A stretch of 64,000 bases of DNA, taken from NCBI GenBank assembly GCA_964436955.1, contig CAYTFC010000003.1:1-64000 (forward strand), written 5' to 3'. The notes beneath the pieces are model-generated. The model was not told the DNA's origin. It worked only from the letters and a program-made list of their open reading frames with translations, and ran no database searches. Position numbers and translations under genes: made by a program. Below, piece by piece: positions 17,130 to 25,394 of this stretch. Position 1 is the stretch's first letter, and each line of letters begins with the position of its first letter. This DNA comes from CAMFKD01 sp964436955. GTDB lineage: Bacteria > Chlamydiota > Chlamydiia > Chlamydiales > JAJFMA01.

Positions 17130-17660
17130 ATGGGCCACTTCGAAGCACTAGCAAAAGCAGTGAAAATTCTGATGCTGGTGATGGATGTTGACGGCGTATT
17201 GACTAACGGCGACGTGAGCTATACTTCCTCTGGGGAAGAAATCAAAACGTTCAATATCAAAGATGGTTACGGCCTCGTCAATGCCGAGAAGAATGGCCTC
17301 ATTACCGTCATCATTACTGGACGTAGCAGTCTAGCCGTCGCGCAACGGGCGAAGGAACTCAAAATCTCGCATGTCTATCAAGGCGTGGGCGATAAATTAG
17401 TAGTATTAAAGCAGTTGTGCGAACAACTATCGATTTCCTTGGATCAGGTGGCTTATGTAGGCGACGACATTCCGGATTTGACTGTGTTGCAAAACGTTGG
17501 CTTGGCTTGTTGTCCACATGATGCAGTGGATGAGATTTTGGCTGTTTGTGATTACATCACTAGCCGTGATGGAGGCAGGGGAGCCGTCCGCGAGATCGTG
17601 GACATGATTCTGCAAGCTAAAGTGAGAGACAAAAAAAGCGAGTCGTTCATCTCACGCTAA
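17130..17660 (+). CDS. kdsC: KDO-8-phosphate phosphatase, HAD family
   Basis: 176 aa, the usual length of KdsC, which dephosphorylates KDO-8-phosphate for lipopolysaccharide core synthesis. HAD motifs: DVDGVLTNG (Asp19 nucleophile, Asp21), TGRSS, a Lys in VGDKL, and GDDIPDL; the C-terminal DGGRGAVREIVDMIL is the active-site-capping tail typical of KdsC. It follows tRNA-Lys by 29 bp and may be transcribed with the tRNAs. The alternative, another sugar-acid phosphatase of the same C0 subfamily, is less likely. Confidence 0.85.
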   Translation: MGHFEALAKAVKILMLVMDVDGVLTNGDVSYTSSGEEIKTFNIKDGYGLVNAEKNGLITVIITGRSSLAVAQRAKELKISHVYQGVGDKLVVLKQLCEQLSISLDQVAYVGDDIPDLTVLQNVGLACCPHDAVDEILAVCDYITSRDGGRGAVREIVDMILQAKVRDKKSESFISR

Positions 17661-17702
17661 GCGATCACCGACAGCTAAGAGATTGTCCTTTATGTCTTTT
17701 CT

Positions 17703-17839
17703 CCTAAGTCCTTTAGGTCTTTTACGTCATTTTGGTCTTTTTAAGATGGTTGGTAGCTCCGTACTTTTACCACTCTAATATTAAAAAGGACCAAAAGGAC
17801 AAAGGACCAAAAGGACGTAAAAGACCTAAAGGACTTAGG
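17703..17839. repeat. Long inverted repeat built of AAAGGAC units
   Basis: Left arm 17703-17737 and right arm 17805-17839 are complementary over 35 bp with one mismatch (17729 against 17813). The arms consist of repeated (A)AAGGAC(C) units with a period near 9-10 nt, and further units lie at 17785-17804 and 17841-17856. The loop (about 67 nt) contains no ORF. The rest of the 17661-17972 gap shows no gene. Related units occur at 51-68. Confidence 0.85.
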
Positions 17840-17972
17840 AAAAGGACCTAAAGGACGACTAATACCAGAGTTCGCTGGTTTCCTTTACAATTTTAAAACA
17901 ATCTCTTATAGTCCGGCCCACAATTGAGCGCGTGCCACTTACGCATTTTCCAGCTTCTAGATTGAGGTGCCC

Positions 17973-18500
17973 ATGTCCGAGGATCCTCCTGAAAAATCCG
18001 CTGAACGTCCATTGGAATGTAGTGAATGTAAGAAGCCTGTAGCGGTTCTCTACACAGTCGTTGCCCAAGGAGCGGTCTCACATACGGTGATGTGTGGAGG
18101 CTGTCCGCAGCTCGAATGCCGCCTACATGGAACATCTAGCCAGGTGATGGCTGTCCCTGGTCAAATAGGTTTAGCCTGCCCCGAGTGTGGCACATCACTG
18201 GGTGATGTGCGTTCTGGACGCCCATTAGGCTGCACGCAATGTTATGATACATTTGCAGAGCAGATCATTGCTGATCTCGTTACCAGCGACAAAATTCCGC
18301 AAGTTTTCAAGGAAATCAAAAAAGACACCCTGTTCCATATTGGAAGGGCGCCTGGTGAAGCCTCAGAAATTAGCCCAGCCCTTAAACTACACGCATTAAA
18401 CCAAGCTTTAGCTGAAACGCTAAGTCGCGAAGATTATGAGCAAGCGGCGTGGCTGCGCGACCAGATTAAACAATTGACGGAGAGGTCGCATGACGGATAG
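17973..18500 (+). CDS. mcsA: McsA-like zinc-finger protein, activator of McsB
   Basis: 175 aa from ATG 17973 (preceded by GAGG with 5-nt spacing; a GTG at 17967 sits too close to it). Four CxxC pairs: C-S-E-C near residue 16, C-G-G-C near 44, C-P-E-C near 70 and C-T-Q-C near 88, as in McsA zinc ribbons. The C-terminal LNQALAETLSREDYEQAAWLRDQIKQL is a UVR motif. In Firmicutes McsA activates the arginine kinase McsB, which marks proteins for ClpCP. It overlaps mcsB by 11 bp. Corresponds in position to CT676. Confidence 0.85.
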   Translation: MSEDPPEKSAERPLECSECKKPVAVLYTVVAQGAVSHTVMCGGCPQLECRLHGTSSQVMAVPGQIGLACPECGTSLGDVRSGRPLGCTQCYDTFAEQIIADLVTSDKIPQVFKEIKKDTLFHIGRAPGEASEISPALKLHALNQALAETLSREDYEQAAWLRDQIKQLTERSHDG

Positions 18501-19560
18501 TAGTAAAATCGCGACTTTGCTCCTCCAAGCCAAGCCTTGGGCGAGCAATAGCAATGCCTCCTGGCTATGTTCTACACTTACTTTGGTCCGCAATTTGCAA
18601 AAATTCCATTTTCCAAGCCGCATGGATCTTGAAAGTGGAAATCAAATTCTCGGCTTAATCAGTAAAGAGCTGCAAGCTTATACGGATTTGCAACAGCCTG
18701 AGCTGGTGAAGGCGCAGGATTGTAGTGCTCGTGACAAAGAGTTGCTATTTGAAAACTTTCTTGCCACCCATGCATTTATTCATTCGCAAGGTGGTGAAGC
18801 TTTTGTGTTGGATAAGACTGGCCGATTTTTAGCTTTGATAAACATGGAAGATCATCTAGAACTAACGCAGCGCGATTGTGGCGAGGATCTTGAACAAACG
18901 TTTGAATCACTTGTCAAGTTGGAGATTGCGTTAGGCGGTGCTTTAAACTATGCGTATTCACCGCGTTTTGGATTTCTTACCTCAAATCCGGCTCATAGTG
19001 GCACAGCACTTATTGTGCGTGTATTTATACAGATTCCTGCCATTGTCCATTTAGGTCTATTGGATCAGGTCATTGAAAAATACAAAAGTGATGCGATTGA
19101 TGTGGCCGGTTTATCGGGACCGCTCACAGCTGAATTGGTAGGCGACGTGCTAGTTGCTAGCAATGCCTACTCCCTTGGTCATAAAGAGGAGAAGATCCTT
19201 TCTGAGATACGCACATTTACCACTCAGCTGACAGTAGAGGAAAAAGGGTTGCGAACTCGCTTGGCTCATGAAGGAAATACTTCTATTAAAGACAAGGTTG
19301 GACGAGCTTTTGGATTGGTCAAATTTTCGTTTCATCTGGACACCTTTGAGGCCCTAGATGCGTTAAGCCTTCTGAAACTTGGTGTGGATACTGGCTGGGT
19401 TACAGGAACGGATCGTGCGCAGCTTAACGAACTATTTTTCACTTGTAGAAGAGCGAACCTGCTTGCTCAGGTGGCTGAGGATATTCCCCAGGAGGAGCTA
19501 GCCCACCGTCGTTCTCAATATTTGCGGCAAAACTTAGAAAATCTTCAGTTAAATCTATGA
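18490..19560 (+). CDS. mcsB: McsB-like ATP-guanidino kinase, degenerate motifs
   Basis: 356 aa, homologue of protein-arginine kinase McsB (CT675 type). The fold is recognisable from CSTLTLVRNLQKFHFP (residues 27-42), LALINMEDHLELTQ (114-127) and FGFLTSNPAHSGTALIVRV (160-178). Compared with Bacillus McsB, the SxRxRLxRN motif has lost its first two Arg (residues 30 and 32 are Leu), NEEDH reads NMEDH, the following Arg is Glu, and the Cys before P-x-N-x-GT is absent. Either the chlamydial enzyme binds ATP differently or it is a pseudokinase adaptor. Coupled to mcsA (11-bp overlap) and to the next gene (4-bp overlap). Confidence 0.82.
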   Translation: MTDSSKIATLLLQAKPWASNSNASWLCSTLTLVRNLQKFHFPSRMDLESGNQILGLISKELQAYTDLQQPELVKAQDCSARDKELLFENFLATHAFIHSQGGEAFVLDKTGRFLALINMEDHLELTQRDCGEDLEQTFESLVKLEIALGGALNYAYSPRFGFLTSNPAHSGTALIVRVFIQIPAIVHLGLLDQVIEKYKSDAIDVAGLSGPLTAELVGDVLVASNAYSLGHKEEKILSEIRTFTTQLTVEEKGLRTRLAHEGNTSIKDKVGRAFGLVKFSFHLDTFEALDALSLLKLGVDTGWVTGTDRAQLNELFFTCRRANLLAQVAEDIPQEELAHRRSQYLRQNLENLQLNL

Positions 19561-20645
19561 CAGACAATCAGCGTATCGTTGGGGCAGCGCTAAACCCCAT
19601 GGGATATTCCCATTTTACCGACCATCTTGCGGCTATAGCTGTAGTCATGGGCGTTCCGTTGGTATTCACGGATGTGGACCATTATGAGCAAAGTTTGCGT
19701 CAATATCCTGAGCTGATAGTACAGCTGCATGACTGGGCAGAATTCACTCCAAGTTTTATCGTAGAGAACTATGATGTTCTGTTTATCTCGGAAATGTGGA
19801 ATCGCGATCAGTTGCGAGCCAAATTCCATAGCTATGAAGCTCAATTCGGAAAGACTCTTAGAGTTGTTCATTGTCCCCATGGATTTTCCGACAAGGGGTT
19901 TTGGTTTGAGCATTGCCTAGAACAAGATGTCACGCTTGTCTATGGACAAAACATGTTGGATTTGCTGTCGGCAAGACGGCCGGATGCAGCCTTGGAACGC
20001 TATGTACTTACTGGCAACTTGCGTTACCAGTATTACCTTAAACATCAGGCTCATTTTGACAAAGTGGTTGCTACCGAGGTTTTCAGTAGGTTCGGGCGCC
20101 AACAACCCACCATTATTTATGCGCCGACGTGGCGCGATAACGAGGATTCTACTTCCTTCTTTAAGGCGGCAGAACCATTATTGTCAGAGCTTCCGAATGA
20201 CTTTAACCTGTTGGTCAAACTACATCCTAATCTTGAGCATGATCACGATCATATGGTTGATGTATATGAGACCATTAGCAAGTATGAGCTGAAGCCAAAC
20301 ATTGTGTTTTTGAGCGAGTTTCCCTTGATCTATCCCCTTCTGGCAGCATGTGACATCTACATTGGCGATCGCTCGGCAGTGGGGTATGATTTTTTGGCTT
20401 TTAATCGTCCGATGTTTTTTTTGAATGAGAGTGGCCGGCACGAAAAGAAAGATCGAGAGCTTCTCTATAGCTGCGGACAAGTGCTCGATCCAGGGGAATA
20501 CTCACGCTTTTATAAGGTATTGGAAGAGGTTCTGCCTAAAGATAAAGAGTTGTTTTCAAAGGTTCGTGAAGAAACGTATCAGTATACGTTTGCTGATCGG
20601 CCCTTCGAGGCTGTTCGACAAGAGATCATTGATCAAATTCGCTAA
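19557..20645 (+). CDS. CDP-glycerol glycerophosphotransferase-like protein
   Basis: 362 aa GT-B-type protein resembling TagB/TagF polymerases: HCPHGFSDKG near residue 102, YAPTWRDNEDS near 187, LVKLHPN near 219 and IYIGDRSAVGYDFLAF near 268 (family version SDYSSi-fDf). Those enzymes transfer polyol-phosphate from CDP-glycerol. Gram-negative chlamydiae have no teichoic acid, so the role may be in a phosphodiester-linked glycan or lipid head group. The ATG overlaps the mcsB stop (ATGA), an unexpected coupling to an arginine-kinase gene. Confidence 0.65.
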   Translation: MTDNQRIVGAALNPMGYSHFTDHLAAIAVVMGVPLVFTDVDHYEQSLRQYPELIVQLHDWAEFTPSFIVENYDVLFISEMWNRDQLRAKFHSYEAQFGKTLRVVHCPHGFSDKGFWFEHCLEQDVTLVYGQNMLDLLSARRPDAALERYVLTGNLRYQYYLKHQAHFDKVVATEVFSRFGRQQPTIIYAPTWRDNEDSTSFFKAAEPLLSELPNDFNLLVKLHPNLEHDHDHMVDVYETISKYELKPNIVFLSEFPLIYPLLAACDIYIGDRSAVGYDFLAFNRPMFFLNESGRHEKKDRELLYSCGQVLDPGEYSRFYKVLEEVLPKDKELFSKVREETYQYTFADRPFEAVRQEIIDQIR

Positions 20646-20662
20646 AATTACTGGTTTGTTTT

Positions 20663-20710
20663 GGTAGCAATCAGGGTCTCAGTGTCTGTGGTAAAAATCC
20701 GAAAAAATAG
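20663..20710. repeat. Remnant linking two intergenic repeat families
   Basis: GGTAGCAATCAGGGTCT (20663-20679) recurs inverted at 56758-56774. It is followed by CTCAGTGTCT-GTGGTAAAAATCC and an A-rich end, a shortened copy of the right arm of the 36.7-kb inverted repeat (36903-36945). Lies between convergent genes. Confidence 0.7.
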
Positions 20711-20721
20711 AACAATCGTTT

Positions 20722-21339
20722 TTAAGTTAAGCTTGAACACAATGGACATTTCAGAGGATCGTGCTGCTTAGCACGGCAATACTCACGCGCTCCATAGATG
20801 ATTTGTAAATGTAGCTTGGACCAAGAACTTTTTGGAAAAAGTTGCTTTAGGTCTTTCTCGGTTTGCTCTACGGTCTTTCCATTGCTGAGTCCCCAACGGT
20901 GCGCACAGCGATGTATGTGCGTATCCACCGGAAAAGCTGGTATTCCAAAGGCTTGTATCATTACGACAGAAGCTGTTTTATGACCGACACCAGGCAAAGA
21001 TTCAAGGTCCTCAAAATTGTTGGGAACTTTTCCTCCAAATTTCTCTAGCAAAATTTTGGAAAGATTAGAAATGGCTTTTGCCTTAGTGTTCGCCAGGCCG
21101 CAGGTTTGAATAAGTTCTTTAATGGTATCTACAGATAGTTTTGCCATTTTCGCGGGGTTGTCCGCTCTGGCAAAGAGAGCGGGTGTTACCAGGTTCACAC
21201 GTGCGTCGGTACATTGTGCTGATAAAAGCACTGCTATCAGCAAAGTATAACTATCTTTGTGGTGCAAGGGGATGGCGGGATTAGGATATAGCTGGTCAAG
21301 TGCCGCTTGGATGCGTTTTGCACGCTCTTTTTTGTTCAC
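20722..21339 (-). CDS. nth: Endonuclease III, base-excision repair
   Basis: 205 aa DNA glycosylase/AP lyase for oxidised pyrimidines. Helix-hairpin-helix LPGVGHKTASVV with catalytic Lys121, and VDTHIHR with catalytic Asp139. The C-terminal iron-sulfur region reads C188-x9-C198-x2-C201 and then stops after SSLT. The classical pattern is C-x6-C-x2-C-x5-C, so the last cysteine is missing and the first spacing is altered. The cluster may be lost or differently liganded. The gene is directly adjacent to mnmE (stop of one, start of the other), as in CT697-CT698. Confidence 0.92.
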   Translation of the reverse strand: MNKKERAKRIQAALDQLYPNPAIPLHHKDSYTLLIAVLLSAQCTDARVNLVTPALFARADNPAKMAKLSVDTIKELIQTCGLANTKAKAISNLSKILLEKFGGKVPNNFEDLESLPGVGHKTASVVMIQAFGIPAFPVDTHIHRCAHRWGLSNGKTVEQTEKDLKQLFPKSSWSKLHLQIIYGAREYCRAKQHDPLKCPLCSSLT

Positions 21340-22716
21340 TTACTTGCCTACGCAAAACTTAGAAAAAATGGCCGATAGGATATCTTCAGTAACATCTGTT
21401 CCGATGATTCGCCCTAGTTCACCCAAGCAATGGCGCATGTCAGCCGCTACAAACTCGGGTGATATTCCATTTTTGAGGCCGTGCATCACTTCGTGGCAAG
21501 CCTGAATGGCGTTGGCAAGGGCTTCCTTGTGGCGCACATTGGTGATCAGTACTTCTTCTCGTGAAGGAGGGCCATGTTCCCATATCACTTTGTCTATTGT
21601 ATAACGCAGGATGTCGAGGCCAGTCTTTTCCTTAGCCGATACCACGACGACATTTGGTAAGGAAATCGTTTCGAGCATTCCAAAACCCAAATCCGCCTTA
21701 TTCCATACTGCAATGGCCTTGTCGGGTGGAACCATTGCAATCAGTTCTTGTTCCTGAGGTGTTAAGGGCTGGCTGACGTCCAATACTAGCAACACCAAAT
21801 CAGCTTCTTTGAGTGCTGCTTTAGAGCGACGTATGCCTTCTTGCTCTATGACCTCTTCTGAGTCTCGAATGCCGGCGGTATCTGTGAGTTTGATATTGAG
21901 ACCGTTTAAGCGTAGGTGATCCTCAACAATATCTCTAGTTGTGCCAGGGATGGGAGATACAATGGCGCGATCTTTGTCGAGTAGGGCATTCATCAATGAT
22001 GACTTTCCTACGTTTGGACTTCCTACTAAACATATTGAAAGGCCGTCATGCAAGATGCGTCCGTCGTGAAAAGTGTCTAGAAGCTTTTGCATGGCTGCTG
22101 TTGAGCTTTCAAGGTGCTGGCAAATTTCTTCTACAGTAGCAAATTCCAATCCTTCTTCGGGGAAATCAACCCACGCCTCTAAAATTGCTGCTGTATCAGT
22201 GAGGTTGTGCTGAAAAGAACGAATTTTTTCACTCAACGCCCCGCGCAATTGCTGTTCTGCAGCGTCGACTGCACGTTCATTTTTTGCGGCAATAAGCTCT
22301 TGAACAGCTTCAGCTTGGGCTAAATCCAATTTGCCGTTCACAAAGGCTTTAAAAGTGAATTCGCCAGCGAATGCTGCTCTGGCGCCGGCTTGAATAACAA
22401 CATCCAACACGCGACGTGAAATGAGGGAGCCGCCATGGCAGTGAATCTCAACCGTATCTTCACCAGTATAGGATCTTTTCCCAAGCATAGGAATAATGAG
22501 GATATCATCCACGTGTCGTTGATTGGCGTCGACAACATGACCAAAATGAACCGTATGTGTTGGATAGGAACGCACATCGCCGGAAAACACCTTATTCGCG
22601 ACTTCTAATGCATGATCGCCCGCGATGCGAATGATTGCGACGCCACCATCTCCTGGTGCTGTGGCGATGGCTGCTACTGTATCGCCGGGTTGATAAGGTC
22701 TGTCATGAAAGGACAT
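21340..22716 (-). CDS. mnmE: tRNA modification GTPase MnmE
   Basis: 458 aa when started at ATG 22716 (MSFHDRPYQPGDTVAAIAT, the conserved beginning); the longer ORF from 22785 adds 23 unconserved residues. With MnmG it makes 5-carboxymethylaminomethyl-U34 in tRNAs. Domains: folate-binding N-terminus (APGDGGVAIIRIAG), helical domain, and inserted G domain with GSPNVGKSSL (G1), TTRD (G2), DTAGI (G3), NKAD (G4). The C-terminal FCVGK supplies the catalytic Cys of the C-x-GK motif. Equivalent to CT698. Confidence 0.95.
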   Translation of the reverse strand: MSFHDRPYQPGDTVAAIATAPGDGGVAIIRIAGDHALEVANKVFSGDVRSYPTHTVHFGHVVDANQRHVDDILIIPMLGKRSYTGEDTVEIHCHGGSLISRRVLDVVIQAGARAAFAGEFTFKAFVNGKLDLAQAEAVQELIAAKNERAVDAAEQQLRGALSEKIRSFQHNLTDTAAILEAWVDFPEEGLEFATVEEICQHLESSTAAMQKLLDTFHDGRILHDGLSICLVGSPNVGKSSLMNALLDKDRAIVSPIPGTTRDIVEDHLRLNGLNIKLTDTAGIRDSEEVIEQEGIRRSKAALKEADLVLLVLDVSQPLTPQEQELIAMVPPDKAIAVWNKADLGFGMLETISLPNVVVVSAKEKTGLDILRYTIDKVIWEHGPPSREEVLITNVRHKEALANAIQACHEVMHGLKNGISPEFVAADMRHCLGELGRIIGTDVTEDILSAIFSKFCVGK

Positions 22717-22860
22717 TGGATAATAGCCATTAACAAGTTTAATTTGATGATAATAGGTGTTTGTCGCAATTTTTGCCAGCAACAAATTTTTATCATTTAT
22801 TTAAAATTACTGTTGTGTTAGATTTTTTTTATACTTTTTAAATAATTTAAAGGGCTAATA

Positions 22861-23784
22861 ATGAACATATACGACATTGTTATAGATAAGGCTACCAAGT
22901 TAATTGAAGATAGTAATAATCGAGTGGCGGGTCAAGGGGCTGCGAATTTGAGCAAAGGCCTGTTCTACCCTCGCATCTACTATGAAAAATTGCTGGAGGG
23001 CGGAAAAAAAAATGAGAAAAGACTGAACTGGCTAAGAGACAAGCATGCTTTTAGCGCGGCTTACGTATCGCCGCAGCACTTTTCTCGCATTTTCGAAAAG
23101 CCACTTCCCGTAAAGGTCTCAGCAGGTGTTTTGCCTTCAAATGCTATAAAGGCAGCGAAAGTCGGACTTTCTCTTTTTGGATGTGTCGAATGTTGTCAAT
23201 TAGCGCAATGGCTTGCAGTGGAAACATTTTTAGGAAAGGATCGTTTTAATGCCGTATTCGCCTCTGATTTAACGAGTGCTCTTATTTTTGGTGCACATCA
23301 AAAGAATCCCCTTCACACACTGACGTTATCCAATAGTAAGACTCTTCAGAGAGCGCAGATTATTCACATTTTTAACAGCAGGCTATATATCCCAAAAAAT
23401 CCTTTAGGCGAGTGGTGTGGTTTTCAATTAATTTGTATAGATGCTACTCCGGGTCATACAAGATTTATTGGTTTTGGTATTCCATCCCAAGGGTTGGTTT
23501 ATCAAGAAATTATTGATTTACTCTTAAATGAATACAACAAACCCCCGGCAAACATTGATCATCTTCAAAGTGAAACAGCGAGTATGGTTCAGCGTACGAA
23601 GGAGTATGTGTCTTCGTTGTCTTTACGGGATCATACGATCACTATGGACGAGTTCAAGAGTACGGGAGGAGGTCAGACGACAATCATCAGTGAGTTTAAC
23701 CTCCAGCGCTTAGAGCAGTTAAGGGATTGTCCTATAGAGGAAGCTTTGACACTAATGGCGGCATGGATGCAAGAGTTGATGTGA
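22861..23784 (+). CDS. Orphan protein, possible papain/transglutaminase-fold enzyme
   Basis: 307 aa with no firm family assignment. The middle reads FGCVECCQLAQWLAV (Cys108/111/112), DRFNAVFA, then about 40 residues later AQIIHIFNSRLYIPKNPLGEWCGFQLICID and RFIGFGIPSQG. This order (Cys-helix, FN-F, a GD-hi-N-Y-hP-G-W-G-N-like strand pair, GFG) is reminiscent of protein-glutamine transglutaminases of the papain fold, with Cys108-112 and a residue of the second block as candidates. No signal peptide or TM helix. Standing alone between housekeeping genes, it could be a secreted effector. The family call is from memory of motif patterns only. Confidence 0.4.
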   Translation: MNIYDIVIDKATKLIEDSNNRVAGQGAANLSKGLFYPRIYYEKLLEGGKKNEKRLNWLRDKHAFSAAYVSPQHFSRIFEKPLPVKVSAGVLPSNAIKAAKVGLSLFGCVECCQLAQWLAVETFLGKDRFNAVFASDLTSALIFGAHQKNPLHTLTLSNSKTLQRAQIIHIFNSRLYIPKNPLGEWCGFQLICIDATPGHTRFIGFGIPSQGLVYQEIIDLLLNEYNKPPANIDHLQSETASMVQRTKEYVSSLSLRDHTITMDEFKSTGGGQTTIISEFNLQRLEQLRDCPIEEALTLMAAWMQELM

Positions 23785-24020
23785 TTTCGGGCTTATTCCT
23801 TCTCGATCCAGAAGTACTCTATGGCGATTGCCAAGCACAAGTCCTTGGCAACTTGCCGTTCACACTATCTTACTTAAGTCTCTGACCAGGATGTAGGTGG
23901 CAAATCTGGTTTTAACCAATTGAATATCTACTCTTTACATTGACTTGATCTCTGTTTGGTAACCTTACTTATGAAACCCACGATTTATCAATAAGAGTTA
24001 CAAAAAAATGGAGTCATGAG

Positions 24021-24458
24021 ATGGAAGCAACAGCAACAGGAAACAACGGTCCAATGGACAAAATTTGGGAAAAAGCAAATGAGTTAGTCGCTCAAGGGCA
24101 ACAATTGTACCAAAATCGTAATGAGCCTACTACCCATTTAATCTTAGCTGAGGGAGCCTCTACCGTATTAAAGACTCTTACCATCGCAACGAGCGTTGTT
24201 TTGGGATTTCCAGGACTAGTCCTAGGGTTTTTAGGAGGCGTAGTTGTCAATGAGCTAAAGGACTTCGATTTGGTGGCACCACACATTAAGGATGCTGCCA
24301 ATTTCTTTGATAGCCTTCGAGAAAAAAGCTCCGATTCTACAACTCAATTGATGAAAGATGCTCTTATCTTGGCTGGTACATATGCACTGCCATCTGTAGC
24401 GGCAGCTGCTATCGGCGCACGTGCAGGGCTTTATGCCGCTGAACGGCTTCACAACTAG
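24021..24458 (+). CDS. Small hypothetical membrane-associating protein
   Basis: 145 aa. Two hydrophobic segments: VVLGFPGLVLGFLGGVVV near residues 59-76 and ALILAGTYALPSVAAAAIGA near 113-132. Polar amphipathic stretches precede each. A bilobed hydrophobic element of this type is a feature of chlamydial Inc proteins, though here the segments are about 36 residues apart, longer than the usual Inc loop. The 236-bp gap upstream has only a weak TTGACT box (23940-23945) and a small hairpin (23828-23851). Confidence 0.5.
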   Translation: MEATATGNNGPMDKIWEKANELVAQGQQLYQNRNEPTTHLILAEGASTVLKTLTIATSVVLGFPGLVLGFLGGVVVNELKDFDLVAPHIKDAANFFDSLREKSSDSTTQLMKDALILAGTYALPSVAAAAIGARAGLYAAERLHN

Positions 24459-24477
24459 ATATAGCAGACTTGTTCAC

Positions 24478-25383
24478 TTATGCCTCCCCCATGGATTGTC
24501 CAAGGAGGCATCTTATTTCCATCTTGCGTGCCGTTGCATCCAATAGGCCATTATCAAACCGTATGCTGCTGCTAGGGAATAGCAGGGCTATCGCCGATCC
24601 ACCAAAGGAAAAATAACCTTTTTCTGCGCCTTTGGCATAGGTCTGATTCGGAGTAAAAGTTTGGGTAATAGTGCCCACGGAAGTGGCCCCAATTTCTACA
24701 CACAGTACTTCGCCGAAAACATCTGACGCTAGAGTTGTCAGGATGCGCTTATTTTGCCAAAAGATAGCTGCATTTTTTCTAATAGCTAGTGGGTTTACTG
24801 AGTAGAGGTACCCATTGATCAATGTGCTTTCTGAGGGCACACAATCAATTGGAAAGTGAAAGCGATGGTAGTCGGAGGGACACAAGCGTCCAAGAACCAT
24901 ACTGGCATTTTGATAACGCGCTGCTAAGGCATCATCATGCAAAAATTTGCCTAGATCAAATTGGGATCCTTTTACGTCAAAGGGCGTCGCCTTGCTAATG
25001 TCATTATAGAAATAATAACGTCCATCGGTTGGCATAATGGCTGCATGAGATGCGATCGGGCGTGCTTCGGGTTTTAGCTCACGATAGAAAAAGTCATTAA
25101 ACGATGTAAAAGCCTCAAGAGGTTTCAGGAATTCAGTGGTGTCGATAGCATATGCTTTTGTAAATGGAGCAATGCATTTGCGTGTGCAGCTAAGATTTTG
25201 ATACCAGCCCATCAATCGCGAAAAAGCAGGATTGCGACACGCAAGACGTTGCAATGGCTCTGTCATCCAAGAAGAATATGTGCCTTGGCCGTAAAGCAAT
25301 CGCACAAAAAAATCACCGTATACCTTCTCGATGCACTCTTGGCCAGTGGTTCGATCGATATAGCGGATCGCATCAGCGACCAT
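24478..25383 (-). CDS. psd: Phosphatidylserine decarboxylase proenzyme
   Basis: 301 aa, typical of the long chlamydial Psd. Decarboxylates phosphatidylserine to phosphatidylethanolamine at the inner membrane. The self-cleavage site is the GGS in YFSFGGSAIALLFPS near residue 262, whose Ser becomes the pyruvoyl group. Upstream blocks FNDFFYRELKPEARPI, DGRYYFY, RLCPSDYHRFHFPIDC and LINGYLYSVNPLA carry the catalytic Asp/His. It lies in nth-mnmE-psd-orphan-secA order as in CT697-CT701. Confidence 0.95.
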   Translation of the reverse strand: MVADAIRYIDRTTGQECIEKVYGDFFVRLLYGQGTYSSWMTEPLQRLACRNPAFSRLMGWYQNLSCTRKCIAPFTKAYAIDTTEFLKPLEAFTSFNDFFYRELKPEARPIASHAAIMPTDGRYYFYNDISKATPFDVKGSQFDLGKFLHDDALAARYQNASMVLGRLCPSDYHRFHFPIDCVPSESTLINGYLYSVNPLAIRKNAAIFWQNKRILTTLASDVFGEVLCVEIGATSVGTITQTFTPNQTYAKGAEKGYFSFGGSAIALLFPSSSIRFDNGLLDATARKMEIRCLLGQSMGEA

Positions 25384-25394
25384 CCAATAAACTC

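Noticed and set aside
22717..22785. 23-residue extension of MnmE
   Set aside because: Not conserved, and no ribosome-binding site; MSFHDRPYQPGDTVAAIAT fits the family start.
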